Below are positions 18,595 through 26,985 of a stretch of 61,873 nt of DNA, piece after piece (within the stretch, counting starts at the first letter, position 1; each line of letters opens with the position of its first letter). The position numbers and the translations under genes are program-made. Location: positions 1 to 61,873 of the forward strand of contig JASLGO010000115.1 in assembly GCA_030150135.1 (NCBI GenBank), given 5' to 3'. The notes beneath the pieces are model-generated. The model saw nothing but the letters and a program-made list of their open reading frames with translations. It had not been told where the DNA came from and made no database searches. This stretch comes from Aquirhabdus sp. Lineage in GTDB: Bacteria; Pseudomonadota; Gammaproteobacteria; Pseudomonadales; Moraxellaceae.

Positions 18595-18915
18595 ATGTCC
18601 TTAGGCTCGAAACTCTATGATTTACGTGCCCAGAAAGGCGAATCATTACAACAAGTCGCTGATAATATAGGAATTACAAAGACTCATATTTGGGAGTTGG
18701 AGAAGGGGAAGAGCGCAAACCCATCTGCGGAGTTGCTGAAGAAAATTGCGGATTACTATAAAGTGACCATTGATTATCTGATTGATCCTAACCAATCCGA
18801 GCCCGGTTTGAATGATGAAGCGATGGTGTTTTATCGGGATTTGAAATCGCTTGACCAGAAGGACCAAGAAGTGATACTTAACGTGATGAAAACACTACGA
18901 GGCAAGGGAACGTGA
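18595..18915 (+). CDS. XRE-family transcriptional repressor (CapH-like by context)
   Basis: 106 residues. An N-terminal Cro/C1-type helix-turn-helix fills about residues 6-63 (LQQVADNIGITKTHIWELEKGKSANPS is the HTH core). The short C-terminal helix pair (about 78-100) is suited to dimerisation. A GGAG site lies 8 nt before the ATG. The stop overlaps the GTG start of the ImmA-type peptidase gene (GTGA). Repressors of this type paired with an ImmA/IrrE peptidase are inactivated by proteolysis, as in ICEBs1 ImmR/ImmA, DdrO/IrrE and CapH/CapP. It probably controls its own operon and the divergent gene through the palindrome at 18473. Confidence 0.88.
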   Translation: MSLGSKLYDLRAQKGESLQQVADNIGITKTHIWELEKGKSANPSAELLKKIADYYKVTIDYLIDPNQSEPGLNDEAMVFYRDLKSLDQKDQEVILNVMKTLRGKGT

Positions 18916-19886
18916 CAGGAAGCGCAAGTACAGAACTTTTACTAGATTTGATGGAGCTTGAGGATTATAAAACACCATCAGATGTCGTAGAAGAGATCTT
19001 GCGCCAGAATCCTAATCTTTCATATCCAACACCTTTAGAGCGTTTTGTTGAGCTTGCGGGAATTGAATCCATTAGCGAGCTTTCAACAGATGGTTTTGAA
19101 GGAATGCTCATTACTAACCCTGAAAAGTCGCGTGGTGCGATTATGATCAAAGCAGGAACTTCACCACGCCGACGGCGTTTTACAATCGCACATGAGCTAG
19201 GTCACTTTTTATTACCTTGGCATCGTCAACAAAGATTCAGTTGTAAATCTTCAGATATCAAAGACAGCGGTTTAAATCGCGGACTTGCGCCTGATTTGGT
19301 CACGATTGAGACTGAGGCTAATGCATTTGCATCTGAATTACTCATGCCAAGCCCAGCATTTAAGAGTTTGGTTGATCATTTTGAAACGCCAACATTGAAT
19401 GCTTTAACGCATTTAAGTGAGACGTTTGATGTCAGTTTTGAGGCAACGGTTCATCGTTATAAAGCGTTGTCAGATAAACCCTTAGCGTTTGTATTTTCTC
19501 ATAATAATATCGTGCGTTACTGGGTGAAAACTCAAGAAATGCCTTACGCTTTAAAAGTTCGCAAGGATCAAGCTTTACCTTTACGTTCTTCTAGTCGAAT
19601 TAATGGGAGTGCTGTGAGTGATTTTGAGACCATTGCAGCTCATATTTGGCTAGAAGCACACAGTGAATTAGCTTTGCCTCGAAATATTGTAGAGCAGACG
19701 ATTCATCAATCTGCGGGCTACAAGGTAACATTATTGTATGTGGAAAACCTTTTTGGGCTGGAATACGATCAAACTGTAGATTTTCATGATGGTTCAGGTG
19801 AGGAGATGGAATTTAATCAGGAAGTGATTTACCCTGAAATCATAGAAGAATATGCTGATGATGTAGTATTTAACGAATCTCATTAA
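18912..19886 (+). CDS. ImmA/IrrE-family metallopeptidase (CapP-like by context)
   Basis: 324 residues. The zinc peptidase domain occupies about residues 60-160. Its HELGH motif (94-98) and downstream EANAFASELLMP (Glu135) give the three metal ligands of gluzincins such as IrrE and ImmA. Residues from about 165 to the end form a second domain, a likely sensor, which is larger than in ImmA. The C-terminus is acidic. It starts at a GTG overlapping the XRE stop. It should cleave the XRE protein when an unknown signal, often DNA damage in this family, is sensed. The family is certain; the role is inferred from neighbours. Confidence 0.9.
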   Translation: MTGSASTELLLDLMELEDYKTPSDVVEEILRQNPNLSYPTPLERFVELAGIESISELSTDGFEGMLITNPEKSRGAIMIKAGTSPRRRRFTIAHELGHFLLPWHRQQRFSCKSSDIKDSGLNRGLAPDLVTIETEANAFASELLMPSPAFKSLVDHFETPTLNALTHLSETFDVSFEATVHRYKALSDKPLAFVFSHNNIVRYWVKTQEMPYALKVRKDQALPLRSSSRINGSAVSDFETIAAHIWLEAHSELALPRNIVEQTIHQSAGYKVTLLYVENLFGLEYDQTVDFHDGSGEEMEFNQEVIYPEIIEEYADDVVFNESH

Positions 19887-20031
19887 AGTTTAAAACAGCG
19901 GACTGGACGCTTAATCCATATAACATTCATTCAATCAAACTATCTAAGTAGCAAATGTGGCATAATATGCGGTCTTGAAAATAGCTAGATGCTATTTCTA
20001 CCTTATTTTGTGTTTTTACGGGAGCAATGCC

Positions 20032-21246
20032 ATGCGCTTTGTCGATGAAGCAGTAATTTATGTCGAAGCAGGTGCAGGCGGCAATGGCGTAGCCAGCTTT
20101 CGACGTGAGAAATATATTCCGTTTGGCGGTCCAGATGGCGGCGACGGCGGTAAGGGTGGTGACATCATCATCGAAGCTGACGTCGATGCAAACACTTTAG
20201 TGGACTATCGCTATACCCGTAAATTCCGTGCAGAGCGTGGCAATAATGGTCGCGGTGCGAACTGTTCAGGTCGCGGTGCGCCTGATGTCATTTTGAAAGT
20301 TCCAGTCGGAACAACAGTTGTGGATGTGGCAACAGGTGATGTGATTGGGGATTTAACTCAAGCTGGTGATCGCCTGCTGGTTGCTGCAGGTGGTGGCGGT
20401 GGTTTGGGCAATACTCATTTTAAGACATCGACGAATCGTGCACCACGTAAAGCCTTGCCAGGTTTTGCAGGTGAAGCACGTGATATTCGTTTAGAGCTAA
20501 AAGTAATTGCTGATGTGGGTTTGTTGGGTTTACCGAATGCGGGTAAATCAACCTTTATCCGTGCAGTTAGTTCAGCAAAGCCAAAAGTGGCAGATTATCC
20601 ATTCACGACACTAGTTCCGAATTTGGGAGTAGTGGATGCCGATCGTTATCGTTCATTTGTGATGGCAGATATTCCTGGATTGATTGAAGGTGCGGCAGAA
20701 GGTGCAGGGCTTGGTATTCGCTTCTTGAAGCATCTTGCGCGTACGCGGATTTTATTACATCTCATCGATGTTCAGCCTATGGATCAATCTGATCCAGCAC
20801 ATAATGCAAAAGTGATTATGGATGAGTTGGAGCGCTTCTCGCCAGCATTGGCTGAATTACCTGTTGTGTTGGTTTTAAATAAGCTCGATCAAGTTCCAGA
20901 GGAAGAACACAACGCGATTTGCACACATATTGTTGCTGAGTTGGGTTGGACAGGCCCTGTATTTCGCACTTCGGGTCTGACTGGCGAAGGTACCAAAGCA
21001 GTTGTGTATTACCTTATGGATCAAATTGATCTAGAACGTGAACGTGAGGCAGAAGAACCAGATTTTGCTGAAGCACAGCGTCAGCGTCGTCAGCGTTTAG
21101 AGCAGGAAACACGTGAGAACTCACTGGCACAACGTGAAGCGCATCGTGCAGCTCGCCGAGCAGCCCGCGCTGCGGCAGGTGATGATGACGATTGGGATGA
21201 TTGGAACGAAGATGATTATGATGTTGAATATGAATATGTTCGCTGA
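20032..21246 (+). CDS. obgE: GTPase ObgE/CgtA
   Basis: An essential ribosome-associated GTPase involved in 50S assembly and the stringent response. The Gly-rich Obg fold (about residues 1-158, VEAGAGGNGVASFRREKYIP) precedes the G domain with G1 GLPNAGKST, G3 DIPG and G4 NKLD. The C-terminal region is acidic (DDDDWDDWNEDDYD). I start at the ATG at 20032 (404 residues), which has a GGGAG site; the frame extends 19 codons further up without a family-like sequence. In many relatives proB follows obgE. Here proB lies 23 kb away and a terminator follows obgE. Confidence 0.95.
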   Translation: MRFVDEAVIYVEAGAGGNGVASFRREKYIPFGGPDGGDGGKGGDIIIEADVDANTLVDYRYTRKFRAERGNNGRGANCSGRGAPDVILKVPVGTTVVDVATGDVIGDLTQAGDRLLVAAGGGGGLGNTHFKTSTNRAPRKALPGFAGEARDIRLELKVIADVGLLGLPNAGKSTFIRAVSSAKPKVADYPFTTLVPNLGVVDADRYRSFVMADIPGLIEGAAEGAGLGIRFLKHLARTRILLHLIDVQPMDQSDPAHNAKVIMDELERFSPALAELPVVLVLNKLDQVPEEEHNAICTHIVAELGWTGPVFRTSGLTGEGTKAVVYYLMDQIDLEREREAEEPDFAEAQRQRRQRLEQETRENSLAQREAHRAARRAARAAAGDDDDWDDWNEDDYDVEYEYVR

Positions 21247-21273
21247 TTTGATCTAAGTCTTAATAAAATAAAT

Positions 21274-21313
21274 AAAAACCGCCATTCTTAAGTTGAAAAG
21301 TATGGCGGTTTTT
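21274..21313. terminator. Bidirectional terminator after obgE
   Basis: Stem AAAAACCGCCAT / ATGGCGGTTTTT (12 bp) with a 16-nt loop and flanking T tracts, between convergent obgE and the efflux outer-membrane gene. Confidence 0.8.
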
Positions 21314-21336
21314 TTATATATCTAGAGATCAATGTT

Positions 21337-22785
21337 TTAACTATTCTGCAATAAAGTACCGCCACCTAGTGCAAGATAGAGCAATGCAGTATCCTGATAT
21401 TGTTGGATTTGAGCGCGTACCATTGTTAATGCTGCTTCATGATATTGCCGCTCTGCATACAGAACTTGTGGCACACCGATATTACCAAGCTGATAGCTGG
21501 TTTGTGTGAGATTAAATGTTGATTCAGCTGTATTTAATGTACGCTTTTGAGCCTGGATTTGTTGATCATCATGCTCAAGAGCTTTTAATACATCGGCTAC
21601 TTGACCAAAAGATTGCAAGACAACTTGTTGATAGTTTGCTAAAGCACTTTGATAAGCATCTTCGGCAGCATGCTTTTGCGCTTGTAATGTCCCACCGTTA
21701 AATAATGGTGCACTTAATCCGCCAGCCAATGCCCATGCATTTGATGAGATATCAAACAGTTTTGCATGTGTTAATGCCTGCTGAGTCATATTGGCACTGA
21801 GCGTCAGGCTCGGATAGAGGTTTGCCGTAGCAACACCAATTGCTGCACTAGCCGCGTGAAGTTGCGATTCGGCAGCCATGATGTCAGGACGTTCGCGTAC
21901 GAGTTCAGACGGTAGACTCAGCGGTAATTCGGATGGTAAATGAAACTCTGCAAAGGTGAAGTTAGGCGCGTGCCAATCTGCTGGAGCTTGACCGACTAAA
22001 ACTGCCAGAGCATGTGTTGCAGTGCTTAATTGTTGCTGTAAAGCAGGCAACAACGCTTGGTCGGCCTCAAGTTGGCTTTGTGCGCTCAGTAAGTCTGGCA
22101 GAGTTGCTGATCCAATTGCTTTTGCAGTTTGAATAAGAGCAATACTTTTTTGGTCATCAGCAATGATTTGTTCAATCACTGCAATCTGCGCTTTCGCTGA
22201 TGTGATCCCTATCACTTGAGAAACAACATTGCCTGTTAATGACAATTTAGCGGCACTGGTTTGATAGACCTGATATTGAGCGAGAGCTTTTTGCTGCTCA
22301 ATACCGCGTTGTTTCCCACCAGCAAAATCGAGTAAATAACTTACCTGCGGTCCAACCGAATAATAAGTAAACGGCGGAATATGAAAGTCGCTTGGACCAA
22401 AAAGAGATTTGCCATATTTTTGCCGACCTGCGGATGCGCCTAAAGATACTTGTGGGTCAAGCGCGCCTGAGGCAGCTTCTACTTGTGCTTGAGCTTCTAA
22501 TAAAGTCGCTTGCATGCTGGCAAGATTGTGGTTACCTGCCAAAGCTTGTTGCATGACATTATTCAGTTGTGGTGACTGAAAAGATAACCACCAATCCGCA
22601 GAGACCTTTTTATCCATGACAAGATGCTGAGAATCAGTGTTGAGCTGATCACCTTCTTGGGTAAAGTGTTTTGTTGCTGGAGGTTGAGGTGCGACAAAAT
22701 TAGGTCCAACCGTGCATGCAGATAAAAATGCGGTCAGGATGACTGAAGGGAGTAATTTCATTGAATGATGTGTTGATGGATACAT
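21337..22785 (-). CDS. Efflux outer-membrane lipoprotein (NodT/OprM family)
   Basis: The outer-membrane channel of a tripartite pump, 482 residues. The N-terminus has a lipoprotein signal ending LSAC (lipid attachment at that Cys), then the usual VGPNFVAPQPP start of OprM-type proteins. Two tandem OEP domains follow. It is the last gene of tetR-emrA-emrB-OMF and begins 11 bp after emrB. The ATG at 22785 has an AAGG site about 10 nt upstream. One at 22761 would start nearer the signal peptide but has no such site. Confidence 0.88.
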   Translation of the reverse strand: MYPSTHHSMKLLPSVILTAFLSACTVGPNFVAPQPPATKHFTQEGDQLNTDSQHLVMDKKVSADWWLSFQSPQLNNVMQQALAGNHNLASMQATLLEAQAQVEAASGALDPQVSLGASAGRQKYGKSLFGPSDFHIPPFTYYSVGPQVSYLLDFAGGKQRGIEQQKALAQYQVYQTSAAKLSLTGNVVSQVIGITSAKAQIAVIEQIIADDQKSIALIQTAKAIGSATLPDLLSAQSQLEADQALLPALQQQLSTATHALAVLVGQAPADWHAPNFTFAEFHLPSELPLSLPSELVRERPDIMAAESQLHAASAAIGVATANLYPSLTLSANMTQQALTHAKLFDISSNAWALAGGLSAPLFNGGTLQAQKHAAEDAYQSALANYQQVVLQSFGQVADVLKALEHDDQQIQAQKRTLNTAESTFNLTQTSYQLGNIGVPQVLYAERQYHEAALTMVRAQIQQYQDTALLYLALGGGTLLQNS

Positions 22786-22796
22786 ATGAGACTACC

Positions 22797-24329
22797 TTAT
22801 TCCATAACCGCTGGATGTTCGCTAGAAGGTTTTTGCTGTGCTTTTCTTAAGAAAAGTAGCATTGGAATTAATGCGATTGTCAAAATCATAATGAGTTGAT
22901 AATCATTGATATACGCTACCATTGCCGCTTGTCGCGTAATTTCACTGTTGAGTAGGGCGAGACCTGAGGTCGTGCTGAGATCTACATGTTCCATTTGCAA
23001 AGCAGGCTGTGCAGCTGTGTTAAATGGTGTGATTTTTTCAGCAAGGCTAGCATGCATAATCTGGGTATTTTGGGTGAGTAGAATTTGCACCATCGAGATT
23101 CCAATACTACTGCCCATATTTCGCATCAGGTTAAAGAAAGCCGTGCCTTCATTGCGCAAACTGGTCGATAATGTCGCAAATGCGACCGTGCTCAGTGGTA
23201 CATAAACGAGACCAATTCCGAAGCCTTGCAAAACACCTGAGATAATGATCGGCCATTCATCCATGAGTAGACTAAATTGTGTCATTTGCCAGAGAGAAAT
23301 CGACGTTAGCACCAAACCAAAAGCCATCAGTGCGCGTGCATCAAAACGACCAACCAAACGTCCTACAACCAGCATGGCGAGCATCGTCCCTGCGCCACGC
23401 GGAGCCGTGACTAATCCAGTTGTCACCACAGGGTAATTCATCAATCCTTGCAGCATGGGCGGAATGAGTGCTAGCGTTGCAAATAAAGCCACGCCAACAA
23501 CAAAGATAAAAAGATTGCTGGTCAGAAAATTTGCATCTTTAAATAGTGCAGGATTTAAAAAAGGTCGTTTATGCGTGAACATATGCACGACAAACAAATA
23601 AATTGAGACCACCATCACGACAGTTTCAATGATAATTTCTGGCGAAGAAAACCAGCCTTTTAGCTCACCACGATCCATCATGAGCTGCAATGCGCCCATG
23701 GCAAGACTTAAGGTAATAAAACCAAAGAAATCGAATTTGTTTTTTGGATTTCCAGCTTTCTTTGGCAAAAAGAACAATAAGCCTAAAAATGCCAAAATTC
23801 CAATGGGCACATTGATATAAAAGACCCAGCGCCAGTTGTAGTTTTCAGTCAACCAACCACCCAACGCAGGCCCTAAAATAGGTCCCATGGTGACACCAAC
23901 GCCCCAAGCGGCCATTGCACTGCCATGACGTTCGGGAGGGTTAATATCAAACAAAATTGCCTGCGAAAGTGGAACTAATGCCGCGCCACTGATTCCTTGT
24001 AGCAATCGAAACAACACAATCTGAGGTAGGTTTTCAGCCACGCCACAGAGTGCGGAAGCAATCGTAAAACCTGCAATCGAGATGAGAAAGATAAATCGAC
24101 GATCGTAACGATTCGCAAGCCACCCCGTGAGTGGGATTGTAATTGCGGCTGCCACGATATATGACGTCAACACCCAAGACATTTGATCTTGAGTGGCTGA
24201 TAGTGCGCCTTGCATGCGTGGTAATGCAACGTTGGCGATTGTCGTATCGAGCGCCTGCATAATCGTTGCCAGCATCACAGAAATGGTGATGACACCTCGA
24301 TTTTTGCTTAATGCTGGCGAAATGGACAT
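22797..24329 (-). CDS. emrB: DHA2-family drug efflux MFS transporter EmrB
   Basis: A 510-residue inner-membrane proton-drug antiporter with about 14 hydrophobic helices, as expected for DHA2. LDTTIANVALPRM (motif D1 of this family) is near residue 28 and the MFS motif A is GWLANRYDRRFI. It works with the EmrA adaptor and the outer-membrane factor encoded on either side. The start and the emrA stop overlap by one base (TAATG), so they are translationally coupled. The C-terminus is short and cytoplasmic. The drug range cannot be predicted from sequence. Confidence 0.92.
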   Translation of the reverse strand: MSISPALSKNRGVITISVMLATIMQALDTTIANVALPRMQGALSATQDQMSWVLTSYIVAAAITIPLTGWLANRYDRRFIFLISIAGFTIASALCGVAENLPQIVLFRLLQGISGAALVPLSQAILFDINPPERHGSAMAAWGVGVTMGPILGPALGGWLTENYNWRWVFYINVPIGILAFLGLLFFLPKKAGNPKNKFDFFGFITLSLAMGALQLMMDRGELKGWFSSPEIIIETVVMVVSIYLFVVHMFTHKRPFLNPALFKDANFLTSNLFIFVVGVALFATLALIPPMLQGLMNYPVVTTGLVTAPRGAGTMLAMLVVGRLVGRFDARALMAFGLVLTSISLWQMTQFSLLMDEWPIIISGVLQGFGIGLVYVPLSTVAFATLSTSLRNEGTAFFNLMRNMGSSIGISMVQILLTQNTQIMHASLAEKITPFNTAAQPALQMEHVDLSTTSGLALLNSEITRQAAMVAYINDYQLIMILTIALIPMLLFLRKAQQKPSSEHPAVME

Positions 24330-25429
24330 TAATGCGCTCCGCTATTTGCAAACGACCCAAATAACGAACGATGATATTGGGTATCAACTTTGGCGAGTGC
24401 GCTGAGACCAGAATGCAATGGTAATTTGTCTGGATTCTCAATCGAAATTCTGACAGGTAGACGTTGTACGATTTTTACCCAGTTACCTGTTGAGTTTTCA
24501 GGAGGTAATAGCGAAAAAGACGATCCTGTGCCAGGACTGACGCTAATCACTTTACCTGTGAATGTTTGATCATAGGCATCAATGTCTATCGTCGCAGTTT
24601 GTCCTGCACGCATATGGGCGAGATCAGTTTCTTTGAAATTTGCCTCAATCCAAATGTTGGTATTGGAAACGAGAGCAAATACAGGTGCGGCGGCGGCGAT
24701 GTAATCACCCACTTGTAACTGTTCAACCTTGGTCACGATCCCATCAATTGGGGCTGTGACTGTGGTATAGGACAGATTGAGTTTGGCACGTTCAAGGGCA
24801 GCGAGGGCGCTTTTTACCGCGGGTGTATCATCGCTTGAGATTTCTATGTTTCCACCAAGTTTAGCCAGCACGGAGTTAGCATCCTGCTCAGCGGCAGGAA
24901 TCTGTTGTTGGGCTGCTTGAAGTTGTTGCAGAGCCTTATCCAGTTGCGCTTGGGATGAAATGCCAGCCGCAGCGAGTTTCTTCTGGCGGTCATATTCGCG
25001 TTGCTGATAAGCGAGTAAGTCTTGTGCGGCTTTTGAGCTTGCTGATTTCTGATGGTAATCCGCTTTGGTTGAGTTCACTTGTAACCGCGCTGAAGCCAAT
25101 TGAGCCTCTGCTTCATGTACGGCAATGATCAAAGGGCGGTCATCCAGTTTAAAGAGCACATCGCCTTTGTGTACCAATTGATTGTCACTCACATCAACTT
25201 CCGTCACACGTCCAGCAATACTAGGACTAATGGATACACGGGCGGCAGAGACATAGGCATCATCAGTACTGATGTATCGCCCGCCAGTCAAATATAGAAA
25301 TGCAGCAACGATGACAAGTAATACAGGAACTCCGATCGTAAACACTTTTCGGTGTCTGCCCATCCAGTTTTGTTTGATATCACTGGTGCTAGAATCATCA
25401 CTTTGGGCGTTATGGTCAGCAGTTGTCAT
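24329..25429 (-). CDS. emrA: HlyD-family membrane fusion protein EmrA
   Basis: The periplasmic adaptor that joins EmrB to the outer-membrane channel. A single transmembrane helix at about residues 29-49 is followed by the lipoyl-like half-motifs (ISPSIAGRVTEVDV and TAPIDGIVTKVEQL). Between them lies the coiled-coil hairpin (about 100-190, Gln/Ala-rich). Length 366 is normal. The ATG overlaps the TetR stop as ATGA, so the regulator and pump genes form one operon. Confidence 0.93.
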   Translation of the reverse strand: MTTADHNAQSDDSSTSDIKQNWMGRHRKVFTIGVPVLLVIVAAFLYLTGGRYISTDDAYVSAARVSISPSIAGRVTEVDVSDNQLVHKGDVLFKLDDRPLIIAVHEAEAQLASARLQVNSTKADYHQKSASSKAAQDLLAYQQREYDRQKKLAAAGISSQAQLDKALQQLQAAQQQIPAAEQDANSVLAKLGGNIEISSDDTPAVKSALAALERAKLNLSYTTVTAPIDGIVTKVEQLQVGDYIAAAAPVFALVSNTNIWIEANFKETDLAHMRAGQTATIDIDAYDQTFTGKVISVSPGTGSSFSLLPPENSTGNWVKIVQRLPVRISIENPDKLPLHSGLSALAKVDTQYHRSLFGSFANSGAH

Positions 25430-26136
25430 AGCGAAGAACTCTTTTGTTGGTAGGCGTGCATAATGGCGTTCACCTGAAACATCACAATGCCTTCAATTTC
25501 AGTAATGCCTTGTTCGTGATAGTCTTTCCAGCCCATATTGTGGAGCACAGCTCGGCGTGAAGACTTAAATACGGTCACTTGACCAAGTAGTGTTTGTGCC
25601 ACAATTTTTGCTTCAGATGCCGAGATTTGATCTTTCAAAATTTGCGCGATTAAGGCTGCAATAGATTCGTGTAACTCACGAACAAAACCACTATAGAGCC
25701 GCTCAAAAGCAGAAGTAGGATCAAGCTGTTCGCGGGTATATATACGAGAAATTTGCTGACGTTCTTGGGTATCTTGCAATACAAAGCGAATCATTTTTCG
25801 CATGTACCGATCAAGCAATGCACGAAACTCTTCAGTCGTTGTATTTGGATTATTGAGCGCAGTTTGAATTTGAATGAGGCTATCGCCAAGACCAGCGCGA
25901 TAATAATCAATAATAGAATCAATGACAGCGATGTACAGACCTTCTTTACTGCCGAAATAATACGGAATTGCTGCAATGTTTACGCCTGCCTCAGCTGCGA
26001 GTAGGCGAGTTGAAGCTTTTTCGTAGCCAACTGCACTATAAATTTTTAAGCCTGCTTCAATGAGCTTTTTCCGCGCGATCTCTCCACGCTCAGGTGTATC
26101 GCAGGTGATTTGATCAATAATTTCTTTAGGCATCAT
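25426..26136 (-). CDS. TetR-family regulator of the emrAB operon (CecR-like)
   Basis: About 236 residues. The N-terminal HTH includes YEKASTRLLAAEAGVNIAAIPYYFGSKEGLY, the TetR recognition-helix signature with the YYxFxxKEGL turn. The C-terminal domain resembles the CecR/DUF1956 ligand-binding type. A frame from 26184 would use a TTG that lies upstream of the predicted transcription start, so I choose the ATG at 26136 (or 26133 next to it). It overlaps emrA by 4 bp. It is likely an autorepressor of the whole operon through the palindrome between its -35 and -10 boxes. Confidence 0.88.
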   Translation of the reverse strand: MMPKEIIDQITCDTPERGEIARKKLIEAGLKIYSAVGYEKASTRLLAAEAGVNIAAIPYYFGSKEGLYIAVIDSIIDYYRAGLGDSLIQIQTALNNPNTTTEEFRALLDRYMRKMIRFVLQDTQERQQISRIYTREQLDPTSAFERLYSGFVRELHESIAALIAQILKDQISASEAKIVAQTLLGQVTVFKSSRRAVLHNMGWKDYHEQGITEIEGIVMFQVNAIMHAYQQKSSSL

Positions 26137-26172
26137 TTTTAAAAAGAGTTTGAACTTGATTATGTTTGAATA

Positions 26173-26201
26173 ATATAAAGTCAATCGATTGATTAAGTCA
26201 A
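26173..26201 (-). promoter_or_regulatory. Promoter with embedded palindromic operator for tetR-emrAB
   Basis: Minus strand: -35 TTGACT (26196-26201), 17-nt spacer, -10 TTATAT (26173-26178). The spacer contains the perfect 12-bp palindrome TCAATCGATTGA (26181-26192). An operator between the boxes is the usual site for a TetR autorepressor. Confidence 0.65.
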
Positions 26202-26480
26202 ATGAATAGTTTTTTAATGATCGTATGGTATTGCTATATAAAGATAAATTTCTTTTTATTAAAGAAAGGATACGTTGTCATGGCGAAAGTAGCAGTGTGG
26301 ATTGACGCTTAATTTTTATGATCTGATTTGTAGGTTTTGTGTTAATAAACATAGAATAAATTTGCTGACATAACGATTCTATTGGTATTTCCCTGATTTG
26401 TAAGTGTAATGCCTTATTGACTAAATTTAAGGATAGGTCTATTTTTGAAGAAGATACTCTACATGGATGGAGGAATAAAA
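26202..26480. other. AT-rich spacer upstream of the 26481 gene
   Basis: Apart from the tetR promoter, the 344 bp between 26137 and 26480 are AT-rich. They hold only the strong GGAGGA ribosome-binding site (26469-26474) of the next gene. A frame starting at a TTG at 26445 overlaps this site and is not used. I see no repeat or RNA. Confidence 0.4.
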
Positions 26481-26837
26481 ATGACAGATCGTGTGATTAG
26501 TGAAACCGATACAGTTAAATTAGAAATAACTTGGCGTATCCCCGATACAATAACTACAACTAAGTACGCCATCGCAGGTTCTGATCTTAGAGGTGCGGCT
26601 TGGGGGTTGGATTATGTAATTGGAACTTGGATTGAAAAGACGAGTAACGAAACTCATCTCAATGGGCTGGCAGAACATACTCCGATACTTTTGTTTAAAT
26701 ATTTGAGAGAAATGCTCGAACAAGCGTTTATTCAAAGTCTTGAAACTGATTTAACGATGAAAATAGATAGTAAGCATTCGATCAATGTCAAAATCTCGAT
26801 TGAAGCAGCAGGTGTTGCGCCGATGTTTGTGACGTAG
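26481..26837 (+). CDS. Hypothetical protein (118 aa)
   Basis: Unrecognised. Residues 1-25 and 95-118 look like beta strands (VKLEITWRIP, INVKISIEAAG), with helices between (LLFKYLREMLEQAFIQSL), suggesting a small alpha/beta fold. There is no signal peptide. The start is well supported by the GGAGGA site 6 nt upstream of the ATG. The gene stands alone between divergent tetR and a convergent phosphoesterase. Its function is unknown. Confidence 0.65.
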   Translation: MTDRVISETDTVKLEITWRIPDTITTTKYAIAGSDLRGAAWGLDYVIGTWIEKTSNETHLNGLAEHTPILLFKYLREMLEQAFIQSLETDLTMKIDSKHSINVKISIEAAGVAPMFVT

Positions 26838-26985
26838 GTTTTTATATTACATTAGATTTTTTGGCTACTATTTTTTTAATACGTAGAACCTGCACTAATG
26901 AGGAACTGCGAGTTTTATATGTGAACTCAATAAGAACTCCCCATCCAATGAGGATGGGGAATAAGACAATACAAAAAAAAGCTAA

